Below are positions 35,689 through 42,459 of a DNA stretch of 64,000 bases, one piece after another. Source of the stretch: Sulfurovum sp. TSL6 (GTDB taxonomy: Bacteria > Campylobacterota > Campylobacteria > Campylobacterales > Sulfurovaceae); NCBI RefSeq assembly GCF_019972115.1, contig NZ_BPFJ01000001.1, positions 959,960 through 1,023,959 of the forward strand. The letters run 5' to 3'. The translations under genes and the position numbers were made by a program. The notes under the pieces were generated by a model, which saw only the letters and a program-made list of their open reading frames with translations, did not search any database and was not told where the DNA came from. Positions within the stretch are counted from its first letter, which is position 1. Every line of letters starts with the position of its first letter.

Positions 35689-38112
35689 ATGCAGCAGACC
35701 GATATAAAGAGAAGTGATCAAATGCATAATGAGAATGAATTTGATTTAAGGGAAATATTTGACACTTTTCTATATTACAAATGGTCGATTTTAATTATTA
35801 CATTCTTAACAGTGATAATGGCTGCTACTAAACTTTATTTCAAGCCTAATATTTACAGTTCATCAGCTGTCATTGAAGTCAAATCCGTTGCCGGTGGAAC
35901 ACAAGGTGGCAATGTACCTGGTAGCGACTTTTTAGGTCAAGCCTTCACTGCTTTTGGTAGTTCAAATGTAAATAAAGATATAGAGATCTTAAAAACTTTT
36001 CATGTCAATAATCCTGTACTCAATAAAGTAAACTTTCATACACGATATTTTGTAGATAAAGGGTTTAAACAAGTTGAAATTTATAGCAATGTTCCGATAA
36101 AAGTAAAAAATGTGACTATTTTTAATACAAAAATTCTAGGGCATCAACTTAAAGTCATCCCTGTAAAAGATGGCTATCATCTTCAAGTCGATAATACCTT
36201 GAAAAATAAAATGTTACATTTACTATTTGACAAAGAAATTATTGAGTTGGATGATCAACAAATACTTCCTTATGGTGAACCTATCAAAAATGCCTATTTT
36301 GAATTAACAGTTGAAAAAAAATATACGATAGACCAACCTATTTATGTTATCCTCAACAGTAATAACAGAGGAATATATGAAAGTATAAAAAATAATCTTA
36401 TGATTACCCAAATCAATCAAGATGCACCATTAATAAATATTACTTATGCTGATACTATTCGTGTAAGAGCGGATACCTATGTTAATGAGCTTGCTGAAAG
36501 TTTCATACTTCAAAGTGTAGCTGAGAAAACCAAAGGCAATGACAGAATCATAGACTTTATTGATGAACAGCTCAAAGAAATAAAAAGGAAACTAGATGAT
36601 TCTGAAAAAAAATTGGAAAACTACAGAATAGAAAATAAAGCGATTGATCCGAAATTACAGGGTGCAACATATATTGAGGAATTAAGTAAGATTGATATTG
36701 AAGTCTCACAAAATGAACTCAAAGAAATGTTAATGAAAAACCTTCTTGCCTTTATAAAAAAAGGTGAAAATCTTGATGCAATGGCTCCACTGTTGATGGA
36801 ATTGAATGATCCATCTACACTAGCTCTTATTACCAAGCTACAAGAAGCGCAGATTAAAGAAGAAGGATTACGGGCGGAGTATTCTTCTAAACATCCTGGG
36901 TTAATTGCCGTGCGAAAACAGATCAAATATATTATAAAAAAACTTATATTAAATGTTCAAAATTTAAAGTCAAGTATGTTACATAGAAATAGAAATCTTG
37001 CAAAATTAAAAAGATCTTATGATAAAAACATTGAATCACTTCCAACACAAGAGAGAATTCTCATTAATCTACAGAGAAACTATGAAGTAAATGCAGAAAC
37101 CTATAAATATCTTCTTAGAAAAAAATCTGAAAATGAAATGCTTAAAGTGGCAATACTCTCAGACTATAGGATTATAGACCGTGCATATAGCAGTTGGAAG
37201 CCTATTGCTCCAAAACGAGCTCTTTTTCTAATTGTATTTCTTTTTCTTGGTATAATACTAGGTGTTATTCAAGCCTTTTTACGTAATTTTATGAATAACA
37301 AGATCCAAAATAAAAATGATATCGAAAACCTGACTACATTACCAATTTATGGTATTCTTCCTACATTAACACAAAAAGTGATTCAACTTGAAGTCTTCAA
37401 AGATACAAGGTCACCTTTTGCAGAGAGTTATCGAAACTTACGTACAAATTTACAATTTGCCCGGAAAGAAAACCAAGCTAATGTTGTTTTAGTAACTTCA
37501 ACAATTTCTGGAGAAGGGAAAAGTACTACTGTAGCGAATTTAGGTGCAATTTTTCAAATGGCAGATTTAAAAACCATAGTTGTCAATCTAGACTTAAGAA
37601 AGCCTACACTTCATCATTATTTTAATGTACGTAATAATACTGGTATGAGTACCTATTTGAGTGGGAAAAGCAGGATTGAAGATATTATTCAGTCAAGTGA
37701 ATATAAAAATTTAGACATTATTTCCTCCGGTCCTGTTCCGCCTAATCCCTCAGAACTTATTCTTACCGATAAATTAAATGAATTAATGGATACGTTAAAA
37801 GAGGAATATGATTATATCTTTATAGACAGTGCTCCACTAGGTCTAGTAACAGACACGATGCATCTCATGCAATATGCCGATCTAAATCTCATTGTTTTTC
37901 GTGAGAATTATGCGAAGAAATCATTTGTTACAGACTTAAATAGTCTAGTAGAAAAACATGATCTTAAACATATAGGTTTAGTGATCAATTCCGTAGATGC
38001 ATCTTCAGGCTCATATGGCTATGGGTATGGATATGGATATGGATATGGTACAAGTGATGAAAGTCAGAAAAAAAATAAAATTATAGAGTTTTTTAGAAAG
38101 AATTTTAAATAG
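35689..38112 (+). CDS. Wzc/GumC-like polysaccharide co-polymerase with BY-kinase domain
   Basis: The 807-residue protein has a Wzz domain flanked by membrane helices (about residues 32-52 and 505-525) and a long periplasmic coiled coil. The cytoplasmic bacterial tyrosine-kinase domain shows STISGEGKSTTVANLG (Walker A, about 604-619), VVNLDLRKPT (Walker A') and YIFIDSAPLG (Walker B). The C-terminus carries a tyrosine cluster, six Tyr alternating with Gly, encoded by a six-base tandem repeat at 38012-38048. It controls chain length and export. An alternative start is the ATG at 35722. Confidence 0.92.
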   Translation: MQQTDIKRSDQMHNENEFDLREIFDTFLYYKWSILIITFLTVIMAATKLYFKPNIYSSSAVIEVKSVAGGTQGGNVPGSDFLGQAFTAFGSSNVNKDIEILKTFHVNNPVLNKVNFHTRYFVDKGFKQVEIYSNVPIKVKNVTIFNTKILGHQLKVIPVKDGYHLQVDNTLKNKMLHLLFDKEIIELDDQQILPYGEPIKNAYFELTVEKKYTIDQPIYVILNSNNRGIYESIKNNLMITQINQDAPLINITYADTIRVRADTYVNELAESFILQSVAEKTKGNDRIIDFIDEQLKEIKRKLDDSEKKLENYRIENKAIDPKLQGATYIEELSKIDIEVSQNELKEMLMKNLLAFIKKGENLDAMAPLLMELNDPSTLALITKLQEAQIKEEGLRAEYSSKHPGLIAVRKQIKYIIKKLILNVQNLKSSMLHRNRNLAKLKRSYDKNIESLPTQERILINLQRNYEVNAETYKYLLRKKSENEMLKVAILSDYRIIDRAYSSWKPIAPKRALFLIVFLFLGIILGVIQAFLRNFMNNKIQNKNDIENLTTLPIYGILPTLTQKVIQLEVFKDTRSPFAESYRNLRTNLQFARKENQANVVLVTSTISGEGKSTTVANLGAIFQMADLKTIVVNLDLRKPTLHHYFNVRNNTGMSTYLSGKSRIEDIIQSSEYKNLDIISSGPVPPNPSELILTDKLNELMDTLKEEYDYIFIDSAPLGLVTDTMHLMQYADLNLIVFRENYAKKSFVTDLNSLVEKHDLKHIGLVINSVDASSGSYGYGYGYGYGYGTSDESQKKNKIIEFFRKNFK
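38012..38048 (+). repeat. (TATGGN)6 hexanucleotide repeat in the kinase tyrosine tail
   Basis: Six consecutive TAT-GGN units encode Tyr-Gly pairs at the end of the Wzc-like protein. Slippage would change the number of autophosphorylation tyrosines in steps of two residues without a frameshift. Confidence 0.85.
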
Positions 38113-38274
38113 ATTTCCTAAATCTTAAGTTCTGATTTTGAAATCCCATTACCGTAGCCTTTTTATGAATTAAATAACGTCCTTCATACCTTTTACGGTA
38201 TAGATGGTAAATGAAAATACTAAAAGAAGCCCGAATAATTATTTAAACAACATTTATCAGTATCACTTATATTC

Positions 38275-39270
38275 TCAATGACGTCGTTTTAGCCGCTGAT
38301 CAAATAAATTTAAGTATATAGAAAACAACAATATAAATAGAAGCAAAGAAAGAAAATCACTTGCTTGACTTACCTGATATCCTATAATCGAAAATATCAT
38401 TTGCATCATAGCCAAGATTATGACTGTATAGCGGATATCTCCTTTAACATTAAACAAAAAATGGTGCATGTGATTTTTATCTGCATGGAATGGTGATCTA
38501 TGACGTCGCATACGTCGTATCATTACGATAAAAGTATCTAATATAGGTAATGCAACAATAAACAAAATAGATACAGGCGTAATGTACTGCGCCGAGTGTA
38601 TACCTAAAATCGCTATCACCATTCCTAATGAGAGTGAACCGCTATCACCCATAAATACTTTTGCAGGGTTCCAATTAAACAACAAAAATGCGAGAAGTGT
38701 TACGATAAAAAATGACGATAATGAAATGATGAACTCGTCATGATATTCTAAACCTATTGCCAAAAAAGTAACAAGTATCACGATAGAGATAGATGCGGCC
38801 AAACCATCTAATCCATCCATTAAATTCAAGGCATTGGTATACCCTGCTATAGCAAAAAAAGTAAAAGGGAAGACCAACCAAACTGGTAAGATCATTTCAT
38901 AACCAAAATAAGTTCCCAATGAAAATATAGCAACATCATGAAGATATAATATGATTGAAGAAAAAAAGATAAAGATAAATTTTATTATCGGTGAAATATT
39001 TTTCAAATCATCCCACACCCCTGCTATAAAGACTACAGCAATAGCTGCATAAATATAATAGTATGTTTTTAAATACTCAAGATCAAATAGAAACAGTGTA
39101 ATAAATACAGCCAGAATAAAAGAAATACCCGCACCTCTTGGTATAGGTTTTTTGTGTACACTTCTTTCATTTGGAATATCAATCAACCCTACCTTCTTAG
39201 CAAAAATCATGAGTATCAACATACCTGCTAAAGAAATTAAAAAAATACTATTTAATAATGAAATCTCCAT
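38275..39270 (-). CDS. WecA/MraY-family polyprenyl-phosphate sugar-1-phosphate transferase
   Basis: The 331-residue protein has about ten to eleven membrane helices and family motifs VHKKPIPRGAGISF (about residues 39-52), NLMDGLDGLAAS (about 149-160), NWNPAKVFMGDSGSLSLG (about 200-217) and a His-rich loop DKNHMHH. WecA-type enzymes transfer GlcNAc-1-phosphate (or a related sugar) to undecaprenyl phosphate and start repeat-unit synthesis. AAAGGA precedes the ATG. It runs convergent to the wzc-like gene. The 162 bases between contain only a weak hairpin. Confidence 0.9.
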   Translation of the reverse strand: MEISLLNSIFLISLAGMLILMIFAKKVGLIDIPNERSVHKKPIPRGAGISFILAVFITLFLFDLEYLKTYYYIYAAIAVVFIAGVWDDLKNISPIIKFIFIFFSSIILYLHDVAIFSLGTYFGYEMILPVWLVFPFTFFAIAGYTNALNLMDGLDGLAASISIVILVTFLAIGLEYHDEFIISLSSFFIVTLLAFLLFNWNPAKVFMGDSGSLSLGMVIAILGIHSAQYITPVSILFIVALPILDTFIVMIRRMRRHRSPFHADKNHMHHFLFNVKGDIRYTVIILAMMQMIFSIIGYQVSQASDFLSLLLFILLFSIYLNLFDQRLKRRH

Positions 39271-39313
39271 AAATAAATCCTTTACATTATTCCATCTTCT
39301 GCTATAGTTATAA

Positions 39314-39346
39314 TACTATAATTTGTAGATACTACAAAATATAGTA
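39314..39346. repeat. Long inverted repeat 44 bases upstream of the wecA-like gene
   Basis: TACTATA-A-TTTGTAG pairs with CTACAAA-A-TATAGTA around ATA: 14 paired bases with one A-A mismatch. TTTTATT follows on the plus strand, so it resembles a terminator in that direction, though no gene precedes it. It could instead be an operator or an mRNA leader hairpin for the wecA-like gene. Confidence 0.5.
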
Positions 39347-39507
39347 TTTTATTGTATACATGAAATTTCATAAATATATCAGAGTAAATCCTAGTGCAAC
39401 AAGTGCTGAATACTTTTGGTCTCTTTTTCTCTTGAAAGTCGTGAAATTACTAGCAATGGTGGTTTTACATGCAGTCCTGACAGTAAACACTTTGATATAA
39501 TGTTTTT

Positions 39508-39630
39508 ATTGATGATAGCATTGGGACTTTTCTAGCACTTCTTTAGAAGAAAATTTATCAAATAATCTCTTCTTTTCCTAAAATAAACATCCAATACGGA
39601 TCAGCTCTATGAGCTGATCCGTATTTTAAT
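39508..39630 (+). ncRNA. Candidate small RNA between orphan promoter and strong terminator
   Basis: TGATATAAT (39493-39501) is an extended -10 motif, and about 100 bases later comes a 15-base perfect hairpin with a T-rich tail. No convincing frame lies between. The arrangement suggests a ~120-base transcript, but a relic gene end is possible. Confidence 0.3.
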
Positions 39631-39631
39631 T
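39593..39631 (+). terminator. Strong intrinsic terminator upstream of the tandem riboswitches
   Basis: AATACGGATCAGCTC (39593-39607) pairs perfectly with GAGCTGATCCGTATT (39611-39625) around TAT, followed by TTAATTCTT. It is the most stable hairpin I saw in the window. It insulates the riboswitch region from plus-strand read-through. Confidence 0.75.
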
Positions 39632-39818
39632 CTTCTAGATATCACTACCTCTCAACTTAAATCTCATCAAAACAAAAAGTTTAATATCGTATTTCATCAA
39701 ATAAATTGATCATAAATATCAAGATAGATATATTATCATTTTATATTTTTTTCAGTTTAATTATGTATTATTGCACTATGACTATGACTTAAGATATTAT
39801 TTTATCATAATTTATAGT

Positions 39819-39905
39819 AATAAAAGTATTGGGCCAAACCTGTTGTGAAGCAGGGACGGAAAGCTTCAGGTCTTTTGAAAAAAAGATAGCTGGGTTGCAT
39901 TTATT
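39819..39905 (+). promoter_or_regulatory. c-di-GMP-I (GEMM-I) riboswitch aptamer 1
   Basis: The order matches GEMM-I: GGGCCAAA (39831-39838), stem CCTGTT/AGCAGG (39839-39844, 39849-39854) closed by a GTGA tetraloop, GACGGAAAGC (39855-39864), a second helix with CAG/CTG and TCTTTT/AAAAGA, then GGGTTGC (39892-39898). AATAAA and TTTATT close the outer P1 helix. It is the first of two in tandem before the lipoprotein at 40255. The family consensus GGCAAA/GACGCAAAGC is changed to GCCAAA/GACGGAAAGC in all three copies. Confidence 0.88.
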
Positions 39906-40025
39906 TAGATACATCGTATCTCAAACGATAGTTTTAAATAAATTATAACTTTTATATAAAGTTTATAATCCTAATCTTAATAAAAATTCAGGCATATGGG
40001 TAATATTGAGGTAACACTCTTTTAA

Positions 40026-40031
40026 TATAAT
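40026..40031 (+). promoter_or_regulatory. -10 box immediately before aptamer 2
   Basis: A consensus TATAAT lies about 20 bases before aptamer 2, so this aptamer may have its own transcription start in addition to read-through from aptamer 1. The -35 is weak (ATATTG at 17-base spacing). Confidence 0.4.
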
Positions 40032-40043
40032 TCCCATCAAGTT

Positions 40044-40126
40044 AGTGAGAAAAGCCAAACCTATTGTGAAGTAGGGACGGAAAGCCAAGGGTCTCATAAA
40101 TAATAATGAGATAGCCTAGTTGCCTT
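40044..40126 (+). promoter_or_regulatory. c-di-GMP-I (GEMM-I) riboswitch aptamer 2
   Basis: GCCAAA (40054-40059), stem CCTATT/AGTAGG with GTGA loop (40060-40075) and GACGGAAAGC (40076-40085) are followed by a second helix GTCTCAT/ATGAGAT with AGG/CCT, and AGTTGCC (40118-40124). A hairpin CTTTGT-TAAAT-ACAAAG (40124-40140) uses the 3' end of the aptamer and could be the switching element. A second hairpin ATAGAAA/TTTCTAT (40177-40195) follows. It precedes the 535-residue lipoprotein gene by about 130 bases. Confidence 0.88.
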
Positions 40127-40254
40127 TGTTAAATACAAAGTAATGCTATATATTATAGTGGTCTAAACCGTTCTTCATAGAAACATCCTTTCTATTTCTT
40201 CATAACTAATTTTCTTCACAACACCACGTCCATAAAAGAAGGAAATTTTAAACA

Positions 40255-41862
40255 ATGTTTAGACTTAACAATATCAAACAAAACGTACTCATACTCTCAT
40301 GTGCAACTTTACTTGTAGGTTGTGGCGGTGGAGGAACAAGTACTTCAACGGATTCAACTTCAACAGATATCACTACAACCTCAATAGCAAAAGTAGTGAA
40401 GATTGATATCATTGTCACAGCTACAGAAGATTCTGCTACCATCGAGTGGAATCCTTATGGATATACTACAAAATTAGTAGAGTATGGTACAAGTAATAAG
40501 TATGGTTCAGTAGTTGCAGTACAAGAAGAAGGCACTGTTACCTTATCAAATTTACAGGCCAATACAGAATATCACTATAGAACAGTCTCCGAAGATGAGA
40601 GAGGTAGACTGATTGTAAGTAATGATAACACATTTACAACACTTGCAAGTACACAACCGATCGTAACTGATCCCGTTCCGACAGATCCAATTGTGACAGA
40701 TCCAGTTGTAACTGACCCTATCGTAACAGATCCTGTTCCAACTGATCCAATCGTAACTGAACCAGTGCCAACTGAACCAATCGTAACTGAACCAGTGCCA
40801 ACTGAACCAATCGTAACTGAACCAGTGCCAACTGAACCAATCGTAACTGAACCAGTGCCAACTGAACCAATCGCTGAAGAGACTCAAGCTCTCTGTCTAG
40901 AAGGTGATGCAAAAATTGAAGGTCATATTACGGATAAAGATACTGGAGTAGGATTAGTAGGTATTCAAGTCAATATAGGTGGCTGCATAACAACAACTGA
41001 TGCTCAAGGTGATTATATACTAACGAATATAGCTGCAACTGATAAAGCAGTTGTCACGTTTAATGCCGACGGTTACTATAAAAACAGTACGATCATTCAA
41101 ATAGATGCTGCATCCCCAAATTACACAGTTGTTGAAATGGATAAATATATTAGCCACTGGACGTATGACAGCCAAATTGTAGTTACTGGAGCCCATATCG
41201 ATATACCTTCCGGTATTTATATCAATCATGATGGAAGTCCATATATTGGACAGGTCACTACTGGATTATCTTATCGTACCAGTACAGAAAAAAGTACCGA
41301 CATAACATTCCCTGGAGAATATAAAGGGCAAGACAGTTATGGGAGCATCGTTCCTTTCGTCTCTTACGGTTTTATGGTAGTGGATCTGCAAGATGAAGCT
41401 GGCAATCCAATAAGTGTATCTGAAGATATGACTTTAATATTTGAAGCTACAGGGGCAACAGAAAACATTATCCCACTTTGGTACTATGATTATGCACAAG
41501 GAATGTGGATAGAAGAAGGTTATGCGACTCGTCTGGCAGATGGAACATACGAAGGTACCGTTTCCCACCCAGGGACCTGGAGTCTCAACCAACCTATCGA
41601 AGAAGCCTCGGGTATCTATACAGATCGTATCCTCTACCCAGATGGAACACCTGTCAAAAACCTAAGGGTACATGCTGTTGGTGACAACTGGATCAGTACC
41701 GATCTTAGTACCGATGAGAACGGTATGTTTGAAATTGAAGTAATACCAGGTCATGCGTTCACATTAGAATCATATCACTACACTGATAAATACAGTGCTG
41801 CATACAATGGTTTGATAGCTGCTGTAGCTCCAGGTGAAATAGTTGATAACTCTAGCTTATAA
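40255..41862 (+). CDS. Riboswitch-controlled multidomain surface lipoprotein
   Basis: The 535-residue lipoprotein has a lipobox (LLVGC, about residue 22) and a Ser/Thr-rich start. A fibronectin-III-like domain (about 45-125) is followed by a Thr/Pro/Val/Glu repeat region (about 130-207, ten-residue unit TEPIVTEPVP) and a carboxypeptidase-regulatory-like beta domain (about 212-285, EGHITDKDTGVGLVGIQVNI). A FAM171-like segment (about 290-435, WYYDYAQGMWIEEG) and a second carboxypeptidase-regulatory-like domain (about 440-520, IYTDRILYPDGTPV) complete it. The last domain is nearly repeated in the small lipoprotein downstream. A surface-adhesin or matrix role is inferred. AAGGAAA precedes the ATG. 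Confidence 0.85.
   Translation: MFRLNNIKQNVLILSCATLLVGCGGGGTSTSTDSTSTDITTTSIAKVVKIDIIVTATEDSATIEWNPYGYTTKLVEYGTSNKYGSVVAVQEEGTVTLSNLQANTEYHYRTVSEDERGRLIVSNDNTFTTLASTQPIVTDPVPTDPIVTDPVVTDPIVTDPVPTDPIVTEPVPTEPIVTEPVPTEPIVTEPVPTEPIVTEPVPTEPIAEETQALCLEGDAKIEGHITDKDTGVGLVGIQVNIGGCITTTDAQGDYILTNIAATDKAVVTFNADGYYKNSTIIQIDAASPNYTVVEMDKYISHWTYDSQIVVTGAHIDIPSGIYINHDGSPYIGQVTTGLSYRTSTEKSTDITFPGEYKGQDSYGSIVPFVSYGFMVVDLQDEAGNPISVSEDMTLIFEATGATENIIPLWYYDYAQGMWIEEGYATRLADGTYEGTVSHPGTWSLNQPIEEASGIYTDRILYPDGTPVKNLRVHAVGDNWISTDLSTDENGMFEIEVIPGHAFTLESYHYTDKYSAAYNGLIAAVAPGEIVDNSSL
40741..40875 (+). repeat. 30-base tandem repeats coding TEPIVTEPVP
   Basis: Three perfect 30-base units (40771-40860), one with a single mismatch (40741-40770) and a partial fifth follow looser T-D-P copies from about 40660. 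The high nucleotide identity suggests recent expansion. Length variation would alter the stalk between domains without a frameshift. Confidence 0.9.
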
Positions 41863-41917
41863 TTATAAAACAAGCAAGTAATACTGTAGTAATACTCTTA
41901 TACTAGAATTTGACCAC

Positions 41918-41993
41918 TGGAAAAAGCCAAACTTGTTGTGAAACAAGGACGGAAAGCTTAGGACCTCAATGAATGAGATGGCCGGGCTGCCTA
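41918..41993 (+). promoter_or_regulatory. c-di-GMP-I (GEMM-I) riboswitch aptamer 3
   Basis: GCCAAA (41926-41931), stem CTTGTT/AACAAG with GTGA loop (41932-41947) and GACGGAAAGC (41948-41957) are followed by a second helix with CTCA/TGAG, and GGGCTGCC (41984-41991). Stem bases differ from aptamers 1 and 2 with pairing kept. A TATACT (41899-41904) just upstream is a possible own promoter. Downstream lie a hairpin GAGAA/TTCTC (42008-42022) and TTCACAACACAC (42029-42040), which matches the leader of the first lipoprotein (40215-40227). Confidence 0.87.
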
Positions 41994-42074
41994 TATGCTC
42001 CGTTTTAGAGAAGTACATTCTCAAATGTTTCACAACACACTTTTATCATATTTATAAAGAAAAAGGTAATACAA

Positions 42075-42440
42075 ATGTACTTATACAAAAAAACACTGAG
42101 CATCTTTATGGTGATGCTTGTAACTTTATTCACTGGATGTGGAGGAGGAAGTGGAAATTCATCTATAGAAACAGAAGATTATTACACCGATTACACTATA
42201 TATACTGATCGTATCATCGATACTGATAAGAAAGCGGTACCAAACCTAAGAGTGGATGCTATTAGTGACAACTGGATCAGAACCGATCTTTCTACTAATG
42301 AGAATGGTGAATTTGAAATTGAAGTAATACCTGGAGAAATGTTCACATTACAAGTATATGACTACGATAAAAATACTTATGCCACATATTCTGGTAAAAT
42401 AATAGTAGATGCTGCAGGCAATATTGCCTATAAAATTTAA
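42075..42440 (+). CDS. Small riboswitch-controlled lipoprotein paralogous to the upstream one
   Basis: The 121-residue lipoprotein has a signal with lipobox LFTGC (about residue 22) and a single carboxypeptidase-regulatory-like domain. It matches the C-terminal domain of the 535-residue lipoprotein almost word for word: IYTDRIIDTDKKAVPNLRV versus IYTDRILYPDGTPVKNLRV, then DNWIRTDLSTNENG and FEIEVIPG. AAAAAGG precedes the ATG. It lies 82 bases after aptamer 3 and 19 bases before the beta-helix gene, so the two are likely one operon. Confidence 0.85.
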   Translation: MYLYKKTLSIFMVMLVTLFTGCGGGSGNSSIETEDYYTDYTIYTDRIIDTDKKAVPNLRVDAISDNWIRTDLSTNENGEFEIEVIPGEMFTLQVYDYDKNTYATYSGKIIVDAAGNIAYKI

Positions 42441-42459
42441 TTAAAGAAAGGATTGAATT

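Larger units (their letters stand above)
39271..39818. other. Non-coding stretch between wecA-like gene and first riboswitch
   Basis: Besides the inverted repeat, candidate small RNA and terminator listed separately, this stretch holds a 46-codon frame from 39360 (MKFHKYIRVNPSATS) without a ribosome site, which I do not call. A CATAAT at 39806-39811 is a possible -10 for transcription into the first aptamer. The rest is AT-rich with nothing recognised. Confidence 0.6.

Noticed and set aside
39360..39500. 46-codon frame MKFHKYIRVNPSATS... with hydrophobic end
   Set aside because: No ribosome site, no recognised family, and its end overlaps the extended -10 of the candidate small RNA. Most likely a chance frame or relic.
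39346..39600. Insertion-sequence remnant between the wecA-like gene and the riboswitches
   Set aside because: The long hairpins suggested a mobile-element end, but no transposase similarity or target duplication could be recognised.
40741..40875. CRISPR-like array
   Set aside because: The 30-base units are directly adjacent without spacers and code a continuous peptide repeat.
40552..40912. Minus-strand repetitive frames (SWHWFSYDWF... and VQLALVQLRL...)
   Set aside because: They are antisense readings of the 30-base repeat in the lipoprotein gene and have no other support.
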